The notes beneath the pieces are model-generated. The model saw nothing but the letters and a program-made list of their open reading frames with translations, was not told the origin of the DNA and did no database searches. From positions 124,001 through 188,000 of the forward strand of contig JAIOOS010000006.1 in the NCBI GenBank assembly GCA_021414305.1: DNA of 64,000 nt, written 5' to 3'. This stretch comes from Burkholderiales bacterium (GTDB taxonomy: Bacteria > Pseudomonadota > Gammaproteobacteria > Burkholderiales > Burkholderiaceae_C). A program made the position numbers and the translations under genes. Shown here in pieces: positions 16,810 to 25,195 of this stretch. Numbering within the stretch: the stretch's first letter is position 1; each line of letters begins with the position of its first letter.

Positions 16810-17826
16810 ATGACCTGCCTTCTTCGGCGCCTCCTGGCCTCGCTGGCCACCTTGCTCGTCGCAGCGCACGCGCACGCCTTCGAGGCCGGCTGGATGCAGA
16901 TCCAGGTGGCCGGCACGACAGCGGATGCGCCGGCGACGACGGTCGCTCTCTACTACCCGACGATGGCCGCGCCGCGAGTCATCGCCATGGGACCGTTCAC
17001 GCTCGATGCCGCCATCGCCGGCAAACCGGTCGACAAGGTCAAGGCGCTGATCCTGCTCAGCCACGGCATCGGCGGCAGCGAGCTCGGGCACAGCGTGCTG
17101 GCGCAGGCCCTGGCCCGCAACGGCTACCTGGTCGCGGCACTTCGCCATCCCGGCGACAACTGGCAGGACCGGTCGCTGATCGAGAAGAGCCCCGAGCGCT
17201 ACTTCGACGAGCGGCCGCGGCAGGCTTCCCGGGTCATCGACGCGATCCTGGCCGACCCGGCGTGGAAGGACCGGATCGCGGCCGACAGCCAGGGGCCCCG
17301 CGTGGGGGCGCTCGGCCACTCCGCCGGCGGCTACACGGTGCTGGCGCTGGCGGGAGCCCGGCCGGATTTGTCGCGGATCAGGAAGCATTGCCAGGCCGAA
17401 GCTTCCGAAGACCCGATCTTCTGCGGCCTGGCCCGCCCGGGCGCCGCCACGCCGTCGTTGCCGGCGGCCACGCCCTCGCTCAAGGACGAGCGCGTTCGGG
17501 CGATCGTCGCGATGGCCCCGGCCGGCGTGGCACTCACCGCCGAATCGCTCGCCGCCGTTCGGCCGGCGACCATGATCTACGTGGCCGAGCTCGATCGCTT
17601 CCTGGTACCGCGCTTTCATGCCGAGTGGGTGGCGAGCAACCTGCCCGCGCCGAACCTGCATCGGGTGGCCAACGCCTGGCACTTCGCCTTCATGGATTCG
17701 CCCAGCATGTCGCTTCCCAGCCCCGACGGCGACGTCGCGGCGAACCCGCCGGGTTTCGATCGCGAAGCGTTCCTGAAGCAGCTCGCCGGCGAAATCACGG
17801 CCTTCTTCGACAAGACCTTTCCCTAG
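16810..17826 (+). CDS. secreted alpha/beta hydrolase (dienelactone hydrolase-like)
   Basis: A 338-residue protein with a signal peptide (LLASLATLLVAAHAHA). The fold is visible as LILLSHGIGGSELGH (oxyanion region), GYLVAALRHPGDN and the nucleophile elbow ALGHSAGGYT. A later conserved Asp in VAELDRFLVP and a His in NAWHFAFMD complete a plausible triad. Two cysteines lie in the lid region. It resembles putative periplasmic dienelactone-hydrolase-like or PAF-acetylhydrolase-like lipases; substrate unknown. An ATG ten codons earlier is possible, but the signal peptide favours 16810. The 278-bp spacer upstream shows no gene. Confidence 0.85.
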   Translation: MTCLLRRLLASLATLLVAAHAHAFEAGWMQIQVAGTTADAPATTVALYYPTMAAPRVIAMGPFTLDAAIAGKPVDKVKALILLSHGIGGSELGHSVLAQALARNGYLVAALRHPGDNWQDRSLIEKSPERYFDERPRQASRVIDAILADPAWKDRIAADSQGPRVGALGHSAGGYTVLALAGARPDLSRIRKHCQAEASEDPIFCGLARPGAATPSLPAATPSLKDERVRAIVAMAPAGVALTAESLAAVRPATMIYVAELDRFLVPRFHAEWVASNLPAPNLHRVANAWHFAFMDSPSMSLPSPDGDVAANPPGFDREAFLKQLAGEITAFFDKTFP

Positions 17827-17876
17827 CGATCACGGCCGGTTCGACACTTTTTCGAGCCCTGCCGTGATTTCCGGCG

Positions 17877-18443
17877 ATGCCGGGCGAATCATCTGGCATG
17901 ACCACGACGACCGGCGACGCCTTGGCCTCCGATTCCCCTGAACGCCAGCGGCGCTTCGAAGCCCTGCTTCGCGAGCATCGCCGCATCGTGTTCCATGTCG
18001 CGCGCACGTATGCGGGAAACACCGACGAACGCCACGACCTGGTTCAGGAGATCTGCAGCCAGCTCTGGCGGGCTTTCCCCCGCTACGACGAGTCGCGGCG
18101 CTTTTCCACCTGGATGTATCGCATCGCCCTCAATACCGGCATCAGCCACCTGCGACAGGCCGGCGCGCGCGCCGCGCGCTTCGAGGCACTGAGCGACGAG
18201 GTGCTGGAGGCGACGCTGGACGACGCAGCGCCGGCGGAGACGGCGGAGCGGCTGGCCGAGCTCGAAGCCCGGATCGAGCAGCTCGGCCCGCTCGATCGCG
18301 CGCTCATCCTGCTCTATCTCGAAGATCGCTCGTACGCCGAGATCGCCGATGTCCTGGGCATCAGCGAGACCAACGTGGCGACCAAGATCAGCCGCATCAA
18401 GCAACGCTTTCGCCAGCAGATGACCGGCGCCGCCAACTCCTAG
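17877..18443 (+). CDS. ECF-type RNA polymerase sigma factor
   Basis: A protein of up to 188 residues (181 if the ATG at 17898 is used; neither start has a clear ribosome site). Region 2 is seen as RIVFHVARTYAGNTDERHDLVQEI, with FSTWMYRIALNTG. Region 4 is seen as LDRALILLYLEDRSYAEIADVLGISETNVATKISR, a helix-turn-helix. The next gene, 9 bp downstream, encodes a four-helix membrane protein that is probably co-transcribed and may act as anti-sigma factor or target. Confidence 0.92.
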   Translation: MPGESSGMTTTTGDALASDSPERQRRFEALLREHRRIVFHVARTYAGNTDERHDLVQEICSQLWRAFPRYDESRRFSTWMYRIALNTGISHLRQAGARAARFEALSDEVLEATLDDAAPAETAERLAELEARIEQLGPLDRALILLYLEDRSYAEIADVLGISETNVATKISRIKQRFRQQMTGAANS

Positions 18444-18452
18444 GACCACAGC

Positions 18453-19100
18453 ATGGAAATCGACGACATGAAGCAGGCCTGGCAGTCGCTCGACCGACAG
18501 ATGGCCCGCCGCTACGCGCTCGACCTCGAGCAGTACAAGGAGCGCAAGCTCGGCTCGGCGCGCCTTCGGCTGCTGCCGGTCAAGCTCGGCCTGGTCGCCC
18601 GGATGGTCGTCGGCGTGGCGATCATCGCCGCTTCGGCGTCGTTCTGGACGGCGCACATGGGATCGCCGCACCTGATCGTGAGCGGCCTGCTGCTGCAGGC
18701 CTACGGGCTGCTGCTCGTCGGCTCGGCAGCTTGGGAAATGCAGATGCTGGCGGACATCGACTACGCCGCGCCGGTGCTGGCGATCCAGCGTCGCCTGGCG
18801 AAGTTTCGTGCCTGGCGCGTCCGTCTGGTGCCGGTCTGGATGATCACCGGCTGCTTCGTCTGGATTCCGCTGACCCTCGTCGTCTTCAAGGCCTGGCTCG
18901 GCGCCGACATCTACGCGCGTGCGCCCGAGGTCGTGCTGTACTTCCTGGCCAGCGGCGGTGTCGCGATGCTGGCGTTCTGGCTGATCGCGCGCTGGGTGCC
19001 CGGCGCCGCGAGCGTCCTGAACGACAGCTCCGTGGGTGGCAGCCTGGGGCGGTCGCAACAGGTGCTGAACGAGATCGCCCGCTTCGAGGCGGAGGTCTAG
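18453..19100 (+). CDS. membrane protein paired with the ECF sigma factor
   Basis: A 215-residue protein with a soluble N-terminus (MEIDDMKQAWQSLDRQM) and four hydrophobic helices at about 46–66, 72–92, 130–150 and 160–185. The ribosome site AGGA and the 9-bp spacing after the sigma-factor stop indicate co-transcription. Genes of this kind often follow ECF sigma genes in proteobacteria. The N-terminal soluble part could bind the sigma factor. No zinc-type anti-sigma motif (HxxxCxxC) is present, so the anti-sigma role is unproven. Confidence 0.8.
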   Translation: MEIDDMKQAWQSLDRQMARRYALDLEQYKERKLGSARLRLLPVKLGLVARMVVGVAIIAASASFWTAHMGSPHLIVSGLLLQAYGLLLVGSAAWEMQMLADIDYAAPVLAIQRRLAKFRAWRVRLVPVWMITGCFVWIPLTLVVFKAWLGADIYARAPEVVLYFLASGGVAMLAFWLIARWVPGAASVLNDSSVGGSLGRSQQVLNEIARFEAEV

Positions 19101-19117
19101 CTGCCGATCGAGGCCGC

Positions 19118-21322
19118 CTACTTCGCCACCACCGCGGCCTTCGCGATCTCCTTGATCCCGTCCACGATCAGCTGCTTCGCCGACCCCTTCATCAGGTCGG
19201 CCGTGATGGCATCGACCATCTCTTCCGGCGAGCCCGGCAGCTTGCCGGCGATCAGCTTGGCGATGGCCGACTTGATCAGCCCGGCGCCCTGCTTCGCGGC
19301 GAACTCGGCGAAGTACTTCTGCCCCGCCGTCATGAAGGCGTCGCGGCTCAGGTTCATCGCCTTCAGCGTCGCGTCGTCCACGCCCTTGCCGAGGTAGCTG
19401 CCGAACGCGCTCTTGAACGGCCCCTTGAGCTGGCCGGCGACGAGCTCCTTGAAGATCGCGCCCACCGCCTCCTCGCCCATCTTCTTGGCGATCGCGCCCG
19501 GGTCGGCATGCTGGCGGCTGCCGATCATCCATTCGGTGAGTTGCTCCACGCCCTGGAACAGTCCCTGCGCGGCGGCCTGCGCGGCGACCTTGCCGGCCTT
19601 GCCACCGCGCTTCTCGGCGATCGCGCCGATCGCCGAGGCCGACGTGTCCTCGACGAAGCGGCCGGCGTCGACGCCTGTCTGGGCGCTGCCCTGCATCTGC
19701 TCGTCGTACTTGCCGACCTTGGCGCGGGCCTGCGGAATCGCGGTCGCTATCTTCGGCAGCAAGGCCGCCATCGCCTTGACGTCGCCCTTGCGCTCGGCCT
19801 TCTTCACCTCGTTCATCATTTCGCGCGCCGGGTCCCAGATGTTCAGGTCGGGGATCTTGGCCGCGTCCTGGCCCTTGACGAAGCTCTTGATCGCGTCGAC
19901 GCCGGTGGTGAGCCAGGCCTGGAACGGCACCTCGTTCGGCAGGTTCATCTGGTCGACGTGATACGCCCAGCCGCCCTCGAGCTGCGCGCTCAGCTTGCCC
20001 ACCTCCAGGCGCAGCGCCTGCATCGCCTCCTCGCGATGCACGCGGGCGAGCTTCTTCCCGCCGACCGTGATGTCGAAGGTCTCCGCCGCGGCCCTGGCGG
20101 CGTCGGCCTCGCCCTTCTCGGCATCGGCCTTGGCCTTGGCGGCATCGGCCTTCGCGTTGGCGGCGTCCGTCTGGGCCTGGGCCACGTCGCTCAGCACCAT
20201 GTCGAGCGCCCGCTGCGCCTTCTCGATGCCCTTCGGGCTGGTGGCCAGGTTGCCGGCGTCGTTGGCGGCCTTCTTCAGCGCCTCCGCCTTCGGGTTCTTC
20301 GCGGCGGCGAGCTTCTTGATCTCGGCCATCACGTGCCTGTATTGCGCCTTGGCCTGCTTGAGCGCGGGCGAATCGACGGGCTTCGGCTTGTCCGCGCCAT
20401 CCGGCGCGTTGTCCCTGGCGCTCGCCTCGAAGCTGACGACGCTTTCCTCGAGCCAGTCGAGGTGCTTCCGCATCTCGTCGGCGTCGCGCTGGATCTTGGC
20501 CTGCTTGAGCTCGACGACGCGCCCTTCGAAGTCGCGCACCACGTCGGCGAGCCAGTCGGCGTTCGTATTGCCCGGGTCGGCGGCGATGGCCTTCTTGCCC
20601 CGGGCCGCGAGCGACTTCAGGCGCTTGCTCGCTTCGCTCGCCGCCTTGGCGGGGTCGGCCAGCGGTTCGTCGCCCGGCGCCGGTTTGCCGGCGGCTTCGG
20701 CCTCGAAGCGGACGACGCTTTCCTCCAGCCAGTCGAGGTCCTTGCGCACGCTGTCGATCTCGCGCTGGGTGCCGCGCTGCTCGAGGTCGACGATCCGGCC
20801 CTCGGAGCTGCCCACCACTTCGGTCAGCCAGCCGTCGTTCGGATTGCGCGGGTTGGCGGCGATGGCCTTCCTGCCCCGGGCCTCGAGCGACTTCAGGCGG
20901 GCGCGCGCCTCGCTCGCCAGCTTCTTGCCGTCCGCGGCCGCGCCGTCCTTCGGCGCACCCTGCGCGGGTTGCGCGTCGGCGAGCTTCAGCTTCGCGTCCT
21001 CGATCTGCGCTTCCACCTTGTCGAGCGCCGCGTTGGCCGCCACGATGCCTTTCGGGCTGGTGGAGAGATTGCCGGCGGCGATGGCCGCCTTCTTCAGCGC
21101 GCCGGCCTCGGGCGCCTTCTTCGCCTCGAGCGCCTTGATCCGCCCCATCACCTCCTGGAAGCGGGCGATCAGCGACTTCATCTCGGGCGCCTTCGCCGCC
21201 GCCTGGGGCGGTGCTTGGGGGGGCGCCTTGGGCGCCGTCGCCGACTCGCCGGCAGCGCCTGCTCCGGCATTCGTGAGCATGGCACGGGTGGGCGTCAGCC
21301 CCAGTTTGGTCAGCAATCCCAT
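19118..21322 (-). CDS. large Ala/Lys-rich repeat protein of unknown function, polymorphic-toxin-like layout
   Basis: A 734-residue protein with a strong ribosome site (GGGAGGGG) before ATG 21322 and no signal peptide. It has a nested repeat order A–B–B–A. Repeat A is at residues about 54–110 and 327–384, sharing EALKKAA, AGNL and TSPKGI. Repeat B is at about 133–208 and 226–301, sharing RLKSL, KAIAA and DLDWLEESVV. A helical Ala/Lys/Asp linker covers 380–412. The C-terminal 300 residues are amphipathic to hydrophobic helices, with repeated GLFQGVEQLTEWMIG-like and AGLIKSAIAKLIAGK-like segments. The modular front and helical end recall cargo proteins of injection systems, but no such genes are nearby. 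Function unknown. Confidence 0.75.
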   Translation of the reverse strand: MGLLTKLGLTPTRAMLTNAGAGAAGESATAPKAPPQAPPQAAAKAPEMKSLIARFQEVMGRIKALEAKKAPEAGALKKAAIAAGNLSTSPKGIVAANAALDKVEAQIEDAKLKLADAQPAQGAPKDGAAADGKKLASEARARLKSLEARGRKAIAANPRNPNDGWLTEVVGSSEGRIVDLEQRGTQREIDSVRKDLDWLEESVVRFEAEAAGKPAPGDEPLADPAKAASEASKRLKSLAARGKKAIAADPGNTNADWLADVVRDFEGRVVELKQAKIQRDADEMRKHLDWLEESVVSFEASARDNAPDGADKPKPVDSPALKQAKAQYRHVMAEIKKLAAAKNPKAEALKKAANDAGNLATSPKGIEKAQRALDMVLSDVAQAQTDAANAKADAAKAKADAEKGEADAARAAAETFDITVGGKKLARVHREEAMQALRLEVGKLSAQLEGGWAYHVDQMNLPNEVPFQAWLTTGVDAIKSFVKGQDAAKIPDLNIWDPAREMMNEVKKAERKGDVKAMAALLPKIATAIPQARAKVGKYDEQMQGSAQTGVDAGRFVEDTSASAIGAIAEKRGGKAGKVAAQAAAQGLFQGVEQLTEWMIGSRQHADPGAIAKKMGEEAVGAIFKELVAGQLKGPFKSAFGSYLGKGVDDATLKAMNLSRDAFMTAGQKYFAEFAAKQGAGLIKSAIAKLIAGKLPGSPEEMVDAITADLMKGSAKQLIVDGIKEIAKAAVVAK
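20420..20647 (-). repeat. second copy of internal repeat B in the 734-residue protein
   Basis: Encodes residues about 226–301. It shares with the first copy the order RLKSL, KAIAA, WL-x-x-VV, EGR-x-V and DLDW/HLDW-LEESVV. It suggests an internal duplication that was kept in frame. Confidence 0.7.
20699..20926 (-). repeat. first copy of internal repeat B in the 734-residue protein
   Basis: Encodes residues about 133–208. The partner copy lies at 20420–20647. The flanking A repeats (about 54–110 and 327–384) give an A–B–B–A order. Confidence 0.7.
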
Positions 21323-21432
21323 GGTGCACCCCTCCCGGGTCGTCTTGTCGTTCGCCGAGGCCTCCACCCCGGTCGGTCTGGTACGAGAGCTTAGCCGCGG
21401 CGCGCGGCCGCGCCATCCACTGAAAGAACGGC

Positions 21433-21450
21433 CGCCGGGCTCGCCCGGCG
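21433..21450 (-). terminator. hairpin after the TRAP-transporter operon
   Basis: A perfect 7-bp stem (CGCCGGG/CCCGGCG) with loop CTCG lies 9 bp after the dctM-type stop. On the minus strand it is followed by GCCGTTCTTTC, a short T-rich run, which fits an intrinsic terminator in GC-rich DNA. It also separates the operon from the repeat-protein gene. Confidence 0.55.
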
Positions 21451-21458
21451 AGGCCGGA

Positions 21459-22745
21459 TCAGGGGCCCATCAACCGCGTCGGCAGCCAGACGACGAGGCT
21501 CGGCACGTACGTGATGAGCATGAGCACCACGAACATGGCGAGCATGAACGGCCAGCCTTCGCGGACGAAGGTCTCGATCTTGACCCGCATGATCGAGCAG
21601 GTGGTGAACATCATCGTTCCCACCGGCGGCGTCACGCCGCCGATCGTCAGGTTGACGACGATGACCAGGCCGAAGTGCAGGGGATCGATGCCGAGCTTGG
21701 TCACGGCCGGCACCAGGATCGGCGTCAGCAGGATCAGCGCCGCCGTTCCCTCGATCAGCATGCCGACGACGATCAGGCCCACGTTGATGAGCAGCAGAAG
21801 GAGCCACGGCTGCTGCGTCAGCCCAATCAGGAACTGCGCGCCTTGCGCAGGGATTCGCTCCCACGACATGTAGAAGCCGAAGGCGCTGGCGGCGCAGATG
21901 ATGATCATCACCGCCGCCGTCGCGAGCACCGTCTCGACGACGATCGCCGGCAGCGCGCGCCAGCGGAGCTCGCGGTGCCAGAGCGCGCCGATCAGCGTCG
22001 CGTAGACCACGGTCATGGCGCCGGCCTCGGTGGGCGTGAAGATGCCGTAGCGGATGCCGACGAGGATGAAGGCGACGATCGAGAGCGCGCCGATTCCGTC
22101 GACGACGGCACGACCGAGCTCCCTGGGGCTGGCGCGCTTCTCGCGGGACGGCTGGTAGTTCCGGCGCCGGGAGATGAGGTGCACCACCACCATCAGCGCC
22201 GCGGCGAGCAGGATGCCCGGCACGATGCCGCCGATGAAGAGGCGCCCGACCGAGACGTCGGCGAGATAGCCGTAGATGATCAGGCCGATGCCGGGCGGAA
22301 TGATCGGCGTGATGACGGCGGCGCAGGCGGTGATGGCCGCCGCGAACCCGGCCGAGTAGCCGCGCTTGACCATCTCCGGGCCGAGCATCTTGGCCTGCAT
22401 GGCGGCGTCGGCGTTGGCCGAGGCCGAGAGCCCACCCATCAGCGTCGCCAGCAGAACGTTGGCCTGGCCGAGGCCGCCGCGCCAGTGGCCGACCAGCGCG
22501 TCGGCGAGGTTGAGCAGCCGCCGGGTGATGCCGGCATGGTTCATGATCGAGCCGGCGCAGATGAAGAACGGCACCGCCAGCAAGGGGAACGAGTCGGTCG
22601 CCTGGACGAACTTCTGCACGAAGGTTCGCAGCGGCAGGCCTTCGCCGAAGACGAAGAACGACAGCGCGGCGATGGCGATCGCCAGCGCGATCGGCACGTC
22701 GATCGCGAACAGCACGAACATCAGCAGCGCGGGCAGCAGCTCCAT
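21459..22745 (-). CDS. TRAP transporter large permease (DctM family)
   Basis: A 428-residue inner-membrane protein with about 11–12 transmembrane helices, the usual DctM size. Family motifs include VPFFICAGSIMNHAGITRRL near the N-terminus and GGVTPPVGTMMF towards the C-terminus. It transports an organic acid together with sodium, using the small permease and the periplasmic binding protein encoded just upstream (gap 22 bp). Ligand unknown; the linked phytanoyl-CoA-type dioxygenase and IclR regulator suggest a catabolic substrate. Confidence 0.94.
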   Translation of the reverse strand: MELLPALLMFVLFAIDVPIALAIAIAALSFFVFGEGLPLRTFVQKFVQATDSFPLLAVPFFICAGSIMNHAGITRRLLNLADALVGHWRGGLGQANVLLATLMGGLSASANADAAMQAKMLGPEMVKRGYSAGFAAAITACAAVITPIIPPGIGLIIYGYLADVSVGRLFIGGIVPGILLAAALMVVVHLISRRRNYQPSREKRASPRELGRAVVDGIGALSIVAFILVGIRYGIFTPTEAGAMTVVYATLIGALWHRELRWRALPAIVVETVLATAAVMIIICAASAFGFYMSWERIPAQGAQFLIGLTQQPWLLLLLINVGLIVVGMLIEGTAALILLTPILVPAVTKLGIDPLHFGLVIVVNLTIGGVTPPVGTMMFTTCSIMRVKIETFVREGWPFMLAMFVVLMLITYVPSLVVWLPTRLMGP

Positions 22746-22767
22746 GGCGGGGATGCGAGTGAAGCGG

Positions 22768-23292
22768 TCAGAGCGCGGCGTCGGCCGCGCCGGGCAGGCG
22801 CAGCCAGGCGCCCGGCAGGCCGTGCTGCCGGCGCCAGGCGCCCTGCGCGTAGCGCACGGCCATGCAGGCGCTGCCGACCACCACCGACACGTAGGTCACG
22901 CTGCGCGGCAGGCGCAGCACCGACGTCGGGTCGGTCCAGGCGTCGATCGAGAACTGCACGGCGAGCACGAACAGCGTCGCCAGGAAGACGAGCACCAGCA
23001 GGTCGACGAGCGTCATGAGAACACGGCGCGGCTTTCGCGGCAGGGCGGTCACGAGCATGTCGATCGCGACGTGCATGCCGTACTTGAAGCCGGCGGCGGC
23101 GCCGAGGAACACCAGCCAGGCGAAGGCGATGCCTGCCACCTCGCCGGCCCACGTGGCCGGCTGCTCCGTCACGTAGCGCGTGACGACGCCCCAGCAGGTG
23201 ACGAGCACCACGACGACGAGCGCGAGGCCGGCGACGGCCTCCTCGGCATAGGCGAAAGGTCCGGGGCGCTGCCCGTCGTCGCGCGCGGTCAC
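22768..23292 (-). CDS. TRAP transporter small permease (DctQ family)
   Basis: A 174-residue protein with four transmembrane helices (for example AGLALVVVVLVTCWGVVTRY and LVLVFLATLFVLAVQF), the standard DctQ layout, including the EQPATWAGEVAG segment. It starts with GTG at 23292, which overlaps the TGA of the binding-protein gene (GTGA), so translation is coupled. It forms the membrane complex with the large permease downstream. Confidence 0.9.
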   Translation of the reverse strand: MTARDDGQRPGPFAYAEEAVAGLALVVVVLVTCWGVVTRYVTEQPATWAGEVAGIAFAWLVFLGAAAGFKYGMHVAIDMLVTALPRKPRRVLMTLVDLLVLVFLATLFVLAVQFSIDAWTDPTSVLRLPRSVTYVSVVVGSACMAVRYAQGAWRRQHGLPGAWLRLPGAADAAL

Positions 23293-24260
23293 TTCAGGTT
23301 CGCCAGCACCGTCTCGCGCAGGCCCGGCGTCCACTTCGGGAATGCGGTGTAGACGCTCGCCGTCGCCTTCTGGAAGGCGGCGGTGTCGGTGTCGGTGACG
23401 ATGGTGACGCCGGCGGCCTTGAACTTGCCCAGGTACTCGTCCTGGCTCGCCAGCGTCAGCCGGGTCATCTCGGCGCCGGCCTTGCGGCCTTCTTCCATCA
23501 GCACGGTCTGCACGTCCTTGGGCAGCTTGTTGAAGAAGGCGGCGTTGATCGGCCACATGACGAACGCCGTGAAGTGCCCGGTGAGCGAGATCGTCTTGCG
23601 CGTTTCCTGCAGCTTGGAGCCCCAGAGGGAGCCGAGCGGCGCCTCGGCGCCCTGGACCACGTTCTGCTGCAGCGCGTTGTAGACCTCCGACCATTGCACG
23701 GTCGTCGGCCGCGCGCCCATGGCCTTGAAGGTCTCGATCCACATCGTGTTCGGCGGCACCCGCACGGTCATCCCGGCCATGTCCTCGGGCTTGCGGACCG
23801 CCTTGTCGGAAATGAGATGGCGCTGGCCGAAGAAGCCGTTCGCCATGATCAGCTTGAAGCCGGCGGCCTCGAGCTTCTTGTCGATGCCCTTGAACCACTC
23901 CGAGGCCAGCAGCTTCTCGTACTCCTGCGGGGTCTTGATCAGGTACGGGCCGTTGAGCACGCCGACGTCGGGCACGAAGTCCGACAGGTAGCCCGGGTCG
24001 GTGATGTTCATCACGTTGGCCCCCTGGCGGATCATCTCGTTGACGTCCTTGCCGGGGCCGAGCTGCTCGGCGGGAAAGACCGTGATCTGCACCCGGCCGT
24101 TGGTGCGCGCGGCGACGTTCTTCGCGAAGTACTCGGCCGCGAGGTGCGCCGGCTCGGTGGGCGAGAGCGAATGCGCGAACCGGATCTTGATCTCCTGCGC
24201 CGACGCGGCGGCCGCGGCGGCCAGGGACAGGGCCGCCAGGCCCCAGCGAATGAATCTCAT
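23289..24260 (-). CDS. TRAP transporter substrate-binding protein (DctP family)
   Basis: A 323-residue periplasmic protein with a signal peptide (LAALSLAAAAAASAQ) and AAGGAG before ATG 24260. Family features are IRFAHSLSPTEPAHLAAEYFA, FPAEQLGPGKDVNEMIRQGA and the conserved arginine region MTVRVPPNTMWIETFKAMGARPT, where the carboxylate of the ligand is usually held. The start overlaps the stop of the dioxygenase gene (ATGA). The conserved Arg suggests an organic acid as ligand; identity unknown. Confidence 0.94.
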   Translation of the reverse strand: MRFIRWGLAALSLAAAAAASAQEIKIRFAHSLSPTEPAHLAAEYFAKNVAARTNGRVQITVFPAEQLGPGKDVNEMIRQGANVMNITDPGYLSDFVPDVGVLNGPYLIKTPQEYEKLLASEWFKGIDKKLEAAGFKLIMANGFFGQRHLISDKAVRKPEDMAGMTVRVPPNTMWIETFKAMGARPTTVQWSEVYNALQQNVVQGAEAPLGSLWGSKLQETRKTISLTGHFTAFVMWPINAAFFNKLPKDVQTVLMEEGRKAGAEMTRLTLASQDEYLGKFKAAGVTIVTDTDTAAFQKATASVYTAFPKWTPGLRETVLANLK

Positions 24261-25111
24261 GTCGTCTCCTTGATGCCCGGACGGGCCGCCGGGTTGAGCT
24301 TGCCGCGCGCCTGAGCACCCGCATAGAGGATGCGCAACTGGCGGTCGATGACGGCGCCGTGATGGGCCACGGCGTCGGGATGAAGGTCGCTCTGCGGCGA
24401 CTGCTCGTGGTCGAAATTGCCGTGCGCGTCGTGCCCGCGCACCAGCAGCGCGCTGTCGCGGATGGGGGAGAGCTGGCGCACGCGGGTGGGCATGTAGCGG
24501 ATCGCGAAGCCGATGCGCGGCAGGCTCGAGCGGTTGGGCTCCGAGCCGTGGAACAGCAGCACGTGGTGCAGCGACATCTCGCCGGGCTGCAGCACCACGT
24601 CGACCACGCTCGCCGGGTCGACCCGGACCGCCACCTCCTGGCCCCGCGACAGCAGGTTGGCGTCGTCGAACTTGTCTTCGTGCGGCACCTGCGCAAGGTG
24701 GGTGCCGGGAACGACCTGCATGCAGCCCGATTCGCGGGTGCTCGGCGTCAGGGCCACCCACGCGGTGGCGACGTCGGGCGAGGAGAGGCCCCAGTACGTG
24801 GCGTCCTGGTGCCAGCTCACGTAGGCGGCGTCGCCCGCCGGCTTGGCGAAGAACTGCGAGCCCCAGCAGAACAGGTCGGGGCCGAGCAGCGACTCGACGG
24901 CGTCGACGATGCGCGGGTCGCGCACCAGGGCGTCGAGCCAGGTGAAGAGCAGGTGCGGCTTTTGGTTGTTGCGCCCCTTGACGAAGTCGGCCTGCGCCCG
25001 GTAGCGGCCGTGGATCGCTTCGGCTTCGGCCGCGGGCAGGGCGCGCAGTGGATGGACGATGCCTTGGCGGCGGTAGGTCTCGACCTGGAAGCTTGAAAGC
25101 GTTGTCGACAT
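24257..25111 (-). CDS. phytanoyl-CoA dioxygenase (PhyH) family protein
   Basis: A 284-residue Fe(II)/2-oxoglutarate-dependent oxygenase. The iron-binding HxD is seen in SWHQDATYWG, the distal His in HHVLLFHGSEPNRSS, and the 2-oxoglutarate-binding Arg about ten residues later in RIGFAIRYMP. The phrase PGEMSLHH is typical of the family. It is first in an operon with the TRAP transporter, its stop overlapping the next start (ATGA). It probably hydroxylates the imported substrate. The gene is divergent from an IclR regulator, 84 bp apart. Confidence 0.92.
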   Translation of the reverse strand: MSTTLSSFQVETYRRQGIVHPLRALPAAEAEAIHGRYRAQADFVKGRNNQKPHLLFTWLDALVRDPRIVDAVESLLGPDLFCWGSQFFAKPAGDAAYVSWHQDATYWGLSSPDVATAWVALTPSTRESGCMQVVPGTHLAQVPHEDKFDDANLLSRGQEVAVRVDPASVVDVVLQPGEMSLHHVLLFHGSEPNRSSLPRIGFAIRYMPTRVRQLSPIRDSALLVRGHDAHGNFDHEQSPQSDLHPDAVAHHGAVIDRQLRILYAGAQARGKLNPAARPGIKETT

Positions 25112-25165
25112 GGCGGGCGGCGGCTCCGGCGACGACGGCCGGGCGTCGTGCAAGTCTTCATTGAT

Positions 25166-25178
25166 GAAAATCAGTTTC
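25166..25178. promoter_or_regulatory. candidate IclR operator in the divergent promoter region
   Basis: GAAA-ATCAG-TTTC is a near-palindrome (10 of 13 positions symmetric) in an A+T-richer stretch of the 84-bp spacer between the dioxygenase/TRAP operon and the IclR gene. Its form resembles IclR-family operators (GAAA…TTTC half-sites). Regulation of both directions from here is an inference. Confidence 0.4.
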
Positions 25179-25195
25179 GCATGTAAAAGTCTGGC

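Noticed and set aside
17889..21416. An open frame of 1175 codons antisense to the sigma factor, its partner and running through the repeat protein
   Set aside because: It is a high-GC shadow: composition is Arg/Gly/Ala-rich without motifs, while the opposite or other frames carry clear sigma-factor and membrane-protein features.
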